Counted from the first letter of the stretch, positions 39,701-50,271 are shown. The stretch is DNA of 64,000 nt from Oasisia sp. SBJ-2009 (GCA_964017155.1 OZ024854.1:11046798-11110797), one strand, 5' to 3'. The notes: generated by a model from the sequence alone, not told the origin. A program made the numbers and translations.

Positions 39701-40563
39701 ACAACAGCACACATAACACCTACAACAACCACTGTCAGATAACAGCAGCACACACAACACCTACAACGACCACTGTCAGACAGCAGCAGCACACGCAGCA
39801 CCTACAACAACCACTGTCAGACAACAGCAGCAGACGCAACACCTACAACAACATCTGTCAGACAACAGCAGCAGACGCAACACCTACAACAACCACTGTT
39901 AGACAACAGCAGCACACGCAACACCTACAACAACCACTGTCAGACAACAGCAGGCAGGACACGCAGCACCTACAACAACCACTGTCAGACAACAACAGCA
40001 CACGCAACACCTACAACAACCACTCTCAGACAACAGCAGCACACGCAACACAAATACAACTTTCCCATGTCGACTGTTATTTATTCATGTTCCACGTAGT
40101 CTATGACCCAGATGGATATAATGTTTTTGTTTTAATTTTTTATTCTATTAAATCCGCACTGCCTACATGATACTGTTATGTATTTTATTAAAAATACATA
40201 ATTTTCATGTATATTAAGAGAAAAGAGAGATCATTATACTTGCATTTCATGCACAGTTAAAACTACTTCAAGAATTACAAAAACTCAAAATTAAAGTGAA
40301 TGCTAAATTTATTCTCATAAAACCGAGACGTTTTATAGCTGCTCCCTCAAATCACCTGTTTCATTGCTTCGACAATTGTGACAGTTTTGCCGGTGCCGGG
40401 CGGCCCAAAGACGAGGTAGGGCGCCGGGCGGGACACACCTCCCACGATGTTACACACTGCTTCCACCTGCTGGGCATTCTCTAACAGACGTGTGTCCTTG
40501 AAATGTTGCCTGCAACAAACATTGATACAATCACATGTGGTGTGTGCATGTGTGTGTGTGTGT

Positions 40564-40626
<63 letters not shown>

Positions 40627-43600
40627 TGCGTGTGTGTGATGGCGCTTGCATGCATGTGTATGTCACCTCATGTGATTATGTAATGGTGTGTGCAAACATG
40701 CACGCGTTTGTGTGTGTGTGTATGTGTGTGTGCATGTGTGTGTGTGCATGCGCACGCGCACGCGCGCATGCATGCATGTGTTTGTGTATGCAAGCACACA
40801 CAGGAGTGCATTTACTTTGGTTATCTCTATAAACCATGTCTATTTAACAGCACATCTCACTCACTTAGCATTCGTGACAGTCAACTCATTGACTTGCTGC
40901 GTTTCCCCACAGGTGCCAGCACTGGCAATAGTGGGAAAGAGGACATTGTCCATTCGGTTCCGTTCAAGCTCCACAGACCGATGGTGCATGCGTGCTGGGA
41001 ATCGATTCACAGAAAATCTCACATTGTATCTACTATTCTCCAGAAAGCTGTCCGTAAAGCTGCAATGAAAGTAACACCATTTTAGTCACCTTAAATGTGT
41101 ACTTATTAAAAAACAAATTCCCTCTAACGGACGATCTCAAAATAGACATGTGTAGTCTACATATTTAATGACAGACGCCAGCTTTAACCCTGTGACCGGC
41201 CATGGCCAATTAATCGGCCCTTGACTACTTCCTGCATAAAACATTTATAATTTTCGTAATCAGTAACCGACCCATGCACATTTGGTATCATCGGATAGCT
41301 GACATATTTTTTAAGATGTTGTATTATTATTAATGAGCGGATTGAACAACTGCTAGCCGGCGGACAATGCATAAACAACAAAGTTGATGCCCAAATTTGG
41401 GTGGTTTGCTAAACCTTCCATGATGAATTTATGCATCCGTTCATAAAGTCTCGAACCCTGCATATGTGGTGCCAATAGAAAGCTGGAAAAGCAATGCATT
41501 TGTATTTGATTTGGCTAATTTGTGTAAAAGTAACCAGTATTCTCTCATTAAACGTATAACTTTTGATGGAATGTCTTTGACACAAAAATTGAAATTTGAC
41601 TTCGGTAGTACTCAGACTGGAATAATGAATGTTCCACTTACAGTGGTGTTCTAAAGATAACGACCATGAATGAGTGCGAGTGAAGACAGAATGACGTACC
41701 TTTCATGAAAGCCAAGCCACACTTCGTTCAACTTCGTGTTGTGGACGTAACCTTTGAAATCTTTCCTTCCGTCCAAGTAACCACCAAGAGGTGTCACATA
41801 AAGGCAGTCACCCTTCAGCACAGAAGGCCTATTCTCTGCCAGTCCAGATACCTGTAGTCATAGCAACAGTGACACAAACTACAAACACACATGTAACACA
41901 CCATTTACACTCATTGTTAAGACAACTGATAGTATCTATGATTTTTTATAACCTTTTCTTCTTCTTCAGTTTTTTTACCTACCCAGCAAACAATGACCTG
42001 TGATTTCACATGTTCTGTAAGTGAATTCACGAGTTCAACTGACTCAATTAACGTGTTTCCGTACGTGAATTCACCGGATTCTGGGAATAAATTTGGTGTG
42101 TCGACAAGTGTTTACCGTGAAATCGCGAGTTTTTCACGTGATAACACATACCAGTGAAACTGTACCAGTTCTGACCCAGTACGACTCATGTCAAACTCAT
42201 TAAAAACTCGTGACAACAGGCAGAACACGTATATACGTGAATACACAAGAAAACACGTACTGGTGGAACGGTATCAATTATTAACCAGTATGACACGTGC
42301 CAACTGGTTCAGAAATGGTTCCTTGTTTGCTGGGTATCCACAGATATTTCTACCCATCCAAAACGGGTTTTACCCGTCCAAATGATGGTTGGACAGGTCT
42401 CTGCATAAAGCCATGCTTTCTCGTAGTACCAAACAAGTGACTTTACGTTTTTAGAAATTCCTTGTCAATTATGTATAAAGGTTCTTACTTGGTGTTTTGG
42501 TTCATACTGAAATCATATGGGAATACAGCGATTGTTCACAGAAATATGTGTTTCTGTGCATGCTCCAAAGTGTGCCAATCAATTGGGGACTTTTATATAT
42601 TTTGCGAATAAAACAAACACTCACCTTTACGTCAAAACAAACATCACATATGTATATACTGTGACACCCACCTGTAGTGTCAACAGACTGCGGTTCTCTT
42701 TACAGTGTGTCATTGTCACTCCTTGCATGTCGTAGTTGCGTATATCAATATGCATTTGCAGCTCTTCACAGTGCAGCAGCAAAGAAAACCGCTCACAGTG
42801 ATTGGTCGGTGAGAGCTCACTCTCCAGCAAATCCCTAAAAAAGTCAGGTATATATATTGTTTAATCCTTTCACCTAGCCAATTTACCTTGACTATGGTTT
42901 TCAGCTCAGCTTCAGAAACAACTGCATATTCTGTCATTGTGAGCTTATGGGAAATCTGGTATCAATGACAAATCTCAATAATTCTGTGAAATAGATTCAC
43001 ACTTCCCAAAGAAAATCTCACATTAAAAACTAGTGGTAGTGTTCATACTCACATTCACTGTTCATATCACAGTGCCATCAGCTCGTAATTGATCCAAACT
43101 TTGTCATCCATTTATCCGGCTGTGACACTCAAGTAATAAGCCATGTGGTGGCAAAAGGTGGCTCCTCGATAGCAACTAGCATGGTCTCAGAGGAGTCTCC
43201 TGACCGTATGTTGTATTACTGTATTACAAATTATTAAATACTATTACCATGTTTATAATGATCGTTATATTTGTATCTGTCTTTGATTCAGAGTTGTTTC
43301 AACATGGATATAGTGTATGTATTTGGTTGAAATATTGGTCGAATAAAAAACATCATTCATTCATTTCGTCGATCTATCCTATCAAACTGTGTCATTGATT
43401 ACTATGCTGTGCCACTGACAGTGTGACAGTGATGAGGCGTGCTAGTCGACCCAGCTGGTGAACTGAGAGCCCTACTTACTGGACTTCGGTGAGCTGTACC
43501 TCCTCCTGAGGAGTGATGCCTTCCCAATCCTCCATTCTATGGTTGTGTAGGACACCAAGACCTTGGGGTATAGCGTACCAACCCAGCTTGATCTCATGCT

Positions 43601-44767
43601 CCAGACTCTCCACTGACATCCTGACAACACAGTGAACTGACTCACCTAATTGTAAACAACATGTCAGTGTCACAACGTCACTGGTATTGGTAACATCACA
43701 GTGTCAGTGTCACTGTCAGTCTGGGTCGCTGCCGCACTGGAGTGAGTGGTTTATGTCACTGTCAGTGTGGGCCACTGTGTCAATGGAGTGAATGGCGTAT
43801 GTCACTGTGTCAGTCTGGGTCACTGTGTCAATGGAGTGAGTGGCTTATGTCACTGTCTGTCTGGGCCACTGTGTCAATGGAGTGAATGGTGTATGTCACT
43901 GTCAGTCTGGGCCACTGTGTCAATGGAGTGAATGGCGTATGTCACTGTGTCAGTCTGGGTCACTGTGTCAATGGAGTAAGTGGGTGTGTCAGACTGGGTA
44001 ACTGCATCACAGGAGTGGGGTATGTCACTGTGTCAATGGAGTGAGTGGGTATATCAGTTTTATTCTGAAGAATCGTTGCATGAATAAAGTGAGTCAACCA
44101 TACACTACAAGAAAACATGTTAGTATGGGTATGTCATGTCAGAGCACTGTGTCAATGGAGTGGATTATGTCAGTGTGTATCACAGTTACTGTGTCAACAG
44201 GGTGAGTGACGGTATGCCATTGTGTCAGTATGCGACATAATGTCAATGGTGTGAAGAGGGATATGCTACTGTATCAATCTAAGTCACTGCATCAGCGACA
44301 CTATCATATTGACCTTATACATTGTCACTATGTCAGAGCCTTGAAGGCACGTAAAAATACAACAATGCCAAGTTTCTTAAAAGTCAATCACACCATCTAA
44401 AAACTGAGCCCAGGCTTATTCCCTGGGCAAATCATTTGCCGCACTCACGGCAGTCGCAATCCATCGACGATTTCGGCTCGTGGTTCGAACCATTTCCTTT
44501 TGGACTTTTTGTACTTGGTCTTAGGCTGGAGTTGCTTCACAATGTCATCTGTACATCGCACCCGCAGTTTACGAATGGCATGCACTCGCTGGTCTGGCTG
44601 TGACTGCCAGGTGAACAGGAAGCCCAGCGCAGTCGAGAAGACACCCACATGGCGGCCATGCACGTTGATGTCCACGGCACCACTCTCCCCTACAGGGGAA
44701 AGTAGGACAACAATCATGGGACAAATACAAGTAAAATTACACAAAAATACTGTATTACAATCCCATG

Positions 44768-44801
<34 letters not shown>

Positions 44802-44891
44802 TATATATATTATATATATATAATATATATAATATATATATATTATATATTATATATATTATATATATATATTATATATATTTATATATAT

Positions 44892-44953
<62 letters not shown>

Positions 44954-47900
44954 ATTATATAAATATGTATTCCAACTGCACAAGGTATACCGGATAATAA
45001 TACAACTATACCAGACATTGAGTTGGTGTGAATACCTGGCAGGAACTTAGACATCTGCTGTTTAACATCTGCCTTGATGTCTTCCAGGAGGTCACAGCAC
45101 AGGTTTAACACATCTTAAAAAATATACCTAAGCATTGTAAAATTCATGAAACATTCTACTTGTCTAATTGACAGCATATCATTTGACCCCCCCAAAAAAT
45201 ATTTTAAATACAAAAACATCCAGAGACTTAGCTTTGAGCAAAACTTTGAATAACACTGCCACAATATAATGGGGGATATCAAATGTGAATGATATTGGTT
45301 TTTACTGCTTTACTAAATAAAAAGTTGCAGATATTCATGTTTTGTTTTAATGACTTTTTGCATGTTTTTATGTAGTGCTGGTTCAATACTTGATATATCA
45401 CAACAGAGCAATATTTTGATATATGTATTGAATATCGAATGGCCAATACTTCCAATGCCTCAGTCCCTTTGATAACTTCAATAATTGGTTGACTACTTGA
45501 TTTGATAATGACTTTGATATCAAGTCCACTCTATTTCATTGCAAAGTGACAAGACACTACGATCTACAGGCGTCACTGGCCCACATATGGGATGACAAAC
45601 ACATGCAGAAGTGACATGGGTGCTCACCTCACCTCTCTAACAGCCATATATAAAGACAGATCCAAAAAAAGAGCAGGCAAAATTATCTCAGACCAAACTC
45701 ACCCCGCCCATCATCTGTTCGAATTATTACCTTCAGGGAAACGCTATAGGTGCATCCGTACGAAAACAAATCGCTTTAGAAACAGTTTTTACCCGAGTGC
45801 CGTAGCAGCCTTATCAGGAGTGAAATATAGAACATAGCTGTAAAGACCCTGGAAACTTGGCTGTTTTCACCTCTCTGGCGGAATTGTTATTTTTCTGGTG
45901 CTGGTTGGTGTGGCTGAGCTGTACGCGTGTGGGGTGTGGGTGTACCTATTCTCAGTGGCGGATCGGTGGTGCTGAGCAACAATCTTATCTTCTCCTGAAA
46001 TGTTAGCTTAACTTAATAATTGTATAAATATATATTTTTAAACAAAATTGGACGCATTCAATTGTAATTCAATTGTAATTGTAAATATAATTTTAAAATG
46101 ATATTTTAGTCCTCTTATAGTGTATGTCTATTTTTAAAGGATATTTTTTTAATTATTTATTTATTTTATTAACTAATTTACACCACAATTATTGTTAAAT
46201 AGATAATCTATTATTTTAATGTTGTCTTTAGTTATTTACTATATTAAAATATATTTTTTTTTTTATTAAAATATTTTTTTATTTTATTTTAAAGAACATA
46301 TCATGTACAATGTATATTTTATATCTATATTTTATATTTGTTTGCCGTGTTCTATTTTACTGTATATTTAGGCACTATGTAAGTCAACGCCAGACTACAT
46401 TCCAATTTATCATGTAACTTTTACACGTTGAATATGGCAATAAAGCTTTATTATTATTATTATTTGGGCTGAATGACATTTCTTATTATCACAGGAGAAA
46501 TCTCGAACTCCACTCTATTCAAGAGTTAGCCGATGTTGTTAAAATAAACAGCACAGATTGCAGACAAAGTTGCAAAATGTTTGAGATTTCTTGACTCCAA
46601 GTGCCAGTACTGCCATCTATCTGTTACATTTAACATGTATTCGATCAAAAAAATCCATGTTTTCGTGCATGTTTCATTAATGGAAAAATGGTACATGTGC
46701 TTCTTTGGATAGTAGTGTGCTTCATAGCTTTATCTAGAGACCCGTCCACCCGTCATTTTGGACGGGTAAAAACGAATATGGATGGGTAGAAATATGGAGG
46801 ACGGGTTTTGGATGGGTAAAAAAATGAAGGAGCAAAAAAAAGGTCTTCCTAAGTCAAATGTGTGTTTGTAGCCCATTTCAGGTTCATCAGGCACAATTTG
46901 AAAGTTTATATACTAGCTTAACAGTTAACATCAACGTATCCACCAAAACATGTGACTGGCAAAAATTTGATCCTGCATAAAGCCCTGGTGTGCTTCAATC
47001 AGAAACTATACTTTATCTGAATTAGACTAACAATTAAGTATCAAACGCAATCTAAACATTATACCAGACATTGAGTTGGTGTGAATACCTGGCAGGAGCT
47101 CAAACTTCTGCTGTTTAACATATGCCTTGATGTCTTTCAGCAAGTTGCAGCGCAGGTTTAACACATCTCTGTTGTGTTTGTTTTTCACTGTGACTGTCAG
47201 CTTAGCTTGCATCTTGAGAGCCACTTCACAGTCCAGCTCATCATTCTCGAAGCTGTGTGAATATGACATTTCAATGCCTTCCGGGGGTGAATTCAGCAAG
47301 CGTCTGGAAGGACAAATAACTCAACAATCCTGCACTGGTGTTATGATTACAAAACAGTTTCCACATTTTAATCCAAATATATTAATAAATAAGTAAGGTC
47401 ACAGATTATAATGTTCACCAAAATACAATTCTTTCATGTGTTGCCCCCTCGGTCTCGGTAATCGAGGCTAATCCAGAGCTAGTAGATCTTATATGTTATA
47501 CAGATCTTATTTAATTATCATCATTTATCAACACTAAGACTATGTACCATGATCTTTTTAATGAACTTACTTGTTTTCTCGTAGTGCAGTGATCCTACAC
47601 TGCCAGCGGTGTTTCTTGCCCTTGACGTGTTCACTGACACTCTTCTTGGAATTACAGCGAACCTCACATAGAATGCACAGGAGCCATTTCTTTCCCTCGG
47701 CCTTGAATCCTGCTGGTATGCCATCATCTTCCTGCGCATCATCACTGCTTACAAGTCCCAAAGCATCACTGACAGCACCCTTTCCACATGATACAGCATT
47801 GAGATGCTTTTTCCAAGAGATATGCTGAATGAGATTTTCTTTGCGATTGAAATCAAGGTCACAGATGTGACAGTGGAACCGGCCATCAGCCAGCTGGGTG

Positions 47901-48133
47901 CATCCTGCAGGAATATCTTGACTATTTATTTCCTCACGTTCCACACGTCTGCAATGTTTTTTTCCACGGACATGTTGCTTGGCACTCACTTTGGAAGTGC
48001 AAAAAACATTACAGACATTACATCGTAAGCGTCCCTTTGACGCTTGAGTAAACCCTTCCAGTATGCAAGGAGCATGACCCTGGCCCTCTGCACCGTTGGC
48101 CACCATGTGTGGTTTCGTAAAAGGATTCAATTT
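27722..48133 (-). CDS. MOV10: MOV10-like SF1 RNA helicase with N-terminal U1-type zinc fingers (5' end incomplete)
   Basis: Exons in transcript order: 47571-48133, 47089-47303, 44449-44689, 43480-43620, 42672-42834, 41700-41851, about 40905-41059, 40356-40509, 34942-35103, 34587-34690, 31796-31995, 30488-30888, 29811-29987, 29126-29214, 28743-28864 and 27722-27810. Phases agree at every junction except 40905 to 40509, where the donor is unresolved. About 1040 residues are visible. Three C-x2-C-x12-H-x5-H fingers open the protein. Then come MOV10 blocks ([15 protein letters not shown]), motif [18 protein letters not shown], motif [26 protein letters not shown] and VAVTRAKA, ending EWRHDI. MOV10 is a 5'-3' RNA helicase of cytoplasmic RNP granules that restrains retroelements. 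Intron 48134 acceptor implies an upstream exon; alternatively Met at 48106 is the start. MOV10L1 is the other possible orthology. Confidence 0.88.
28262..28735. repeat. 28-bp minisatellite directly downstream of a helicase splice donor
   Basis: The plus-strand unit is TGACTGGGGTGTGGATGTCA plus CTTTGACA, about 17 copies, degenerating toward the right. On the minus strand the array begins within about 10 nt of the GTGAGA donor of the exon at 28743-28864. Confidence 0.95.
29428..29605 (-). mobile_element. 3'-end fragment of the CR1-like LINE family found at 57513-62105
   Basis: This shares GTTAACAAGATTGCCACC, TCTAGATGGCA, TGGACAAGGAAGCCG and TATCGAGAGTCCA with the 3' end of the full-length element. 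Similarity fades near 29600, so it is a severely 5'-truncated copy in a helicase intron. Confidence 0.85.
30889..31795. other. Helicase intron; nothing recognised
   Basis: An intron between the DEAG exon and the next core exon. It holds a short GAGA tract near 30985-31012 and no recognisable element. Confidence 0.5.
32137..34620. repeat. 20-bp minisatellite with 1,057-bp higher-order duplication, seeded at an exon end
   Basis: The plus-strand unit is GGTGGTGATGATGACACAGT with one- to three-base length variants. The block ending near 33443 recurs essentially unchanged 1,057 bp to the right. Copies of the exon-donor junction (ACTCACCTGCCTGCTGTCAC on plus) occur at about 33439, 34496, 34539 and 34582, the last being the real exon end; a decayed copy lies at about 32141. 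Long histidine- and serine-rich frames here are artefacts. Confidence 0.97.
35083..40051. repeat. 41-bp minisatellite, about 120 copies, seeded at a splice acceptor
   Basis: On the minus strand each unit reads TCTGACAGTGGTTGTTGTAG then GTGTTGCGTGTGCTGCTG. This is the last 20 nt of the intron and, with three C-to-T differences, the first 21 nt of the exon at 34942-35103. Larger blocks recur: the rare GCAGGCAGGAC variant appears at about 36950, 38573 and 39950. It fills the intron between the Walker A exon and the next exon. The plus strand is open in all frames because the unit lacks stops there. Confidence 0.97.
40545..40795. repeat. TG / CGTG / GCATGC alternating purine-pyrimidine tract
   Basis: TGTGTG runs pass into CGTGCGTGCG and GCGCACGCGCGCATGCATGC. 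The tract begins about 35 nt upstream (in transcript sense) of the helicase Walker A exon. It is one of the strongest potential Z-DNA sequences in the window. Confidence 0.9.
41060..41699. other. Helicase intron; no element recognised
   Basis: Unique-looking AT-rich intron sequence. A frame at 41466-41654 has no recognised homology. Confidence 0.4.
41870..42420 (+). repeat. Dispersed repeat copy A, split by a MITE
   Basis: The two halves (41870-41981 and 42335-42420) join into a sequence matching copy C at 48546-48805 and, inverted, copy B at 46733-46990. Shared blocks are CTACAAACACACATGTAACA, CATTTACACTCA, ATTTCTACCCATCCA, TTTTACCCGTCC and GGTTGGACAGGTCTC. Confidence 0.8.
41982..42334. mobile_element. 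TA-flanked MITE with CCCAGCAAACAA termini
   Basis: Terminal inverted repeats are CCCAGCAAACAATGACC on the left and GGTTCCTTGTTTGCTGGG on the right, with 12 terminal bases pairing perfectly. TA lies on both sides, consistent with a TA target duplication. It is 353 bp long without an ORF, so non-autonomous. The interior has several CACGT-type motifs. The superfamily was not established from sequence; a TA target suits Tc1/mariner-like and some other transposases. Confidence 0.85.
43215..43375 (+). mobile_element. Possible LINE/SINE 3' end
   Basis: The segment ends GGTCGAATAAAAAACATCAT and a TTCATTCATT tail, a typical retroposon 3' terminus. No coding similarity was seen, so this is tentative. 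Confidence 0.35.
43683..44300. repeat. About 46-bp diverged minisatellite upstream of a helicase exon
   Basis: The unit approximates GTCACTGTCAGTCTGGGCCA plus CTGTGTCAATGGAGTGAATG and GCGTAT. Copies differ by indels and substitutions, more so to the right. The array lies in the intron and begins about 60 nt upstream of the exon at 43480-43620. Confidence 0.9.
44768..44965. repeat. (TA)n array with ATTATA interruptions
   Basis: About 200 bp of TATATA with regular ATTATATATT interruptions, in the helicase intron beside the exon at 44449-44689. Confidence 0.95.
45036..45113 (-). other. Duplicated helicase exon fragment, possible cassette exon
   Basis: This 78-nt segment duplicates the 3' end of the exon at 47089-47303 and about 30 nt of its following intron. 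It keeps the GTATTC donor and sits behind an acceptor-like TTTTTTAAG. Both flanking phases are 1, so inclusion after the exon at 47089 would add 26 codons in frame. It has diverged ([16 protein letters not shown] against [16 protein letters not shown]) yet remains open. Whether it is spliced is unknown. Confidence 0.6.
45555..46467 (+). mobile_element. 5'-truncated LINE with RT C-terminus and 3' UTR
   Basis: The frame at 45592-45837 includes [28 protein letters not shown] and a stop, the conserved C-terminal block of many LINE polymerases. An AT-rich 3' UTR of about 600 bp follows, ending GCAATAAAGCTTTATTATTA with an ATT-type tail. It lies between the duplicated exon fragment and the source exon. 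Confidence 0.8.
46733..46990 (-). repeat. Dispersed repeat copy B (inverted)
   Basis: The reverse complement aligns with copies A and C. It shares TTTATGCAGGA, GATGTTAACTGTTAAGC, CTACAAACACACAT, TTTCTACCCATCCA and GGTGGACGGGTCTC. Confidence 0.8.
47571..48133 (-). other. Zinc-finger exon of the helicase gene
   Basis: One 563-nt exon encodes all three fingers: CNVCNVF with [15 protein letters not shown] with HISWKKH, and CILCEVRC with HVKGKKH. The spacing C-x2-C-x12-H-x5-H is that of U1/matrin-type fingers, which usually bind RNA. The acceptor TCTGTTTCAG lies at 48134. In-frame joining to helicase exons is shown by matching phases (ends AA, next exon begins A). Confidence 0.8.
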
Positions 48134-48545
48134 CTGAAACAGATGAATGACAAGCCTTACACAAGATTCATATCATAACATAATAAATATTAGCTAAAGT
48201 ATCCCTTGAAAGACTGTTAAAACCAGATCAGAGCCTGCAAATGTACACTGAAAAGCCATGCCATTTTAGAGACTTGCATGTTGTTATAAACTCAGTTTTT
48301 TATTACATGGTGTACCAATTTCACCAATTAAACATCTGGACATCTACCAGACTCAGTATCTGTATTTGTTTACTTATTACTTCCATACTTTCAGTTGCTG
48401 TTATGCTACAACAACACCTAGTATCCAGCCTCTTCACTGGGTTTTTGTTTATGAATTAGTAATCCTTTGGAGTAATACTGGCTTATTTTGTGCCAGCCCT
48501 AGTGTTTGCATGGCATGTCATAGGTCTGGAATGATACACTGTTGG

Positions 48546-48805
48546 ATAGGGCTTTATGCAGGACACATGGATGTTAACTGTTAAGCCAATCTACAAACTT
48601 TAAATGTGTCTGATGACCTGAAATGGAATACAAACACACATGTGACACCATTTACACTCACTTTCGAAGCATAACTGACAATACCTATGGTTTTACCCGT
48701 CTACCAACCTTCCACCCATATTTCTACATGTCCACAATGGGTTTTACCAAATAATGGGTGGACAAGTCTCAGCATACAGCTACGCTGGGAACCCTGGTGT
48801 ACTAC
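48546..48805 (+). repeat. Dispersed repeat copy C
   Basis: An uninterrupted copy containing GATGTTAACTGTTAAGCC, CAAACACACATGTGACACC, TTTTACCCGTC, TATTTCTACATGTCCA and GGGTGGACAAGTCTC. It lies upstream of the helicase zinc-finger exon. Confidence 0.8.
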
Positions 48806-49881
48806 TTTACACACGCACGACACGGTACATGTTACATAATATTCATATCATGCTACACGATTATGGCATGCAAAACAGTATGCATGCTACTTTTGTGATT
48901 CATTAAACGTCCCGTTCACTCCAGGGCAATTAAACCACAACTGAACAAATGACGAGGCCACACTTAGATTTATGAAATGCTAAACTTTGACAAGCTGCAG
49001 TTTTCTTAATATTTCACCTAAATACATGTACATAAAACATCTACCACTGTGGCCTGTGAATCTTATACTAACTGACTAATTGTCTACTATCAAGAAATAA
49101 TACAACAGAATATTTGTTTACAAAAGAAAATATTGTATACTTGTGCTCAACCACCGGGCATCTCATAAAACAGCACTTGTGTACAATTCGGACCCGCCTC
49201 AATTGTGCCATTGTAACTGTATATTTGCCTACATTGCATACCTCACACTAACTCTGATCCTAGGCTAAACATATTAGATGCAATCAGCAACAAGTGCACT
49301 CTAGAAACAAACGGCCTGTGGTCTTTATGTCACACATATCCTTGACGATGTCCTAAATTGATTATTAAACAATTCCTGTCAACCTGGAATTGTATATCAT
49401 TTGGTCTATGCCCCAAGCAACCAACACACGAACAATTCTGAATTGCACGAAAATGCTGCTTATGAAAGTATCCTTTATTTTACACATCATAAAAACTCAA
49501 TTTGGAATTATGAAAGAAAACGTATATGCACATCTTACAGTTAATGTTTAATTACATAAGTTTTTACGAAATTTATTTTTTATGTCATAACATTTTACTC
49601 ATTCGTTTCTATCAAAAGTATATATGTAAATGGTTGAATTGGGGGTAGACGTTGCCGCTTAGCATGCTTCCACTAACCAGATATTACGCGATGTGCAAAT
49701 AATAGCGTGTGCAAACATGCACCTACTTCCCCTATAGTATAGGTCAGCGCCTGGACTAACAGTCCTACGTCCTGTTACTAGGAGCCAGTCCCATGACACC
49801 AGCTTAGCTGCTCACCAACTGCGTCCAAATGTTTGACAGTCGAGGTCACACGCCACGCCCGGAACTAGCTGGTCAAGATAG

Positions 49882-49888
<7 letters not shown>
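48806..49888. other. Probable helicase upstream intron or promoter; nothing recognised
   Basis: AT-rich sequence without an ORF of note or an identifiable element. Confidence 0.4.

Positions 49889-49923
<35 letters not shown>
49889..49923. repeat. (TA)n microsatellite
   Basis: A pure TA run directly abutting the candidate solo LTR. Confidence 0.95.
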
Positions 49924-49927
<4 letters not shown>

Positions 49928-50271
49928 AGGGATCGTGTTGTTGAACGACAGACTCAACACACAGACGATGTGAGACTATTTAATTGACAGTGTAATTGAC
50001 AATTGACGTAATTGACACCTAGTGGTTCCCTCCACACGCTACACTTCGACCTGTCAACTCTGAACTATATAGGTGACCGGCCGCTGTCTACGTCGCTGTC
50101 CATCTGCGTGGGTTAGCCGCAGGCAGGCGTTTAAAGTCTGGCCTGACAGATGACGCATTCCTCCCACATGACCCGACCGATGACGCACTACTCCCTGTCA
50201 GGAAGGCTATTCTAACCAGGAAGTAATAGCGGCCGCTCTAGCCGTTTGTGAACCTGTATCACTGTATTACA
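49924..50271. mobile_element. Candidate solo LTR
   Basis: This 348-bp segment begins TGTAAGGGATCG and ends CTGTATTACA, giving a perfect TGTAA/TTACA terminal inverted repeat with TG...CA ends. CTATATAGG near 50066 could be its TATA box. It is more GC-rich than its surroundings. No clear target-site duplication is visible, because the left flank is a TA microsatellite, and no primer-binding site follows. A MITE or chance similarity is possible. Confidence 0.4.

Noticed and set aside
35083..40051. CRISPR-like array
   Set aside because: Units are contiguous without unique spacers, and the context is a eukaryotic intron.
35003..40170. Gln/Thr/Ser-rich plus-strand frames of up to 563 codons
   Set aside because: The 41-bp unit lacks plus-strand stops in every frame, so long frames are expected by construction.
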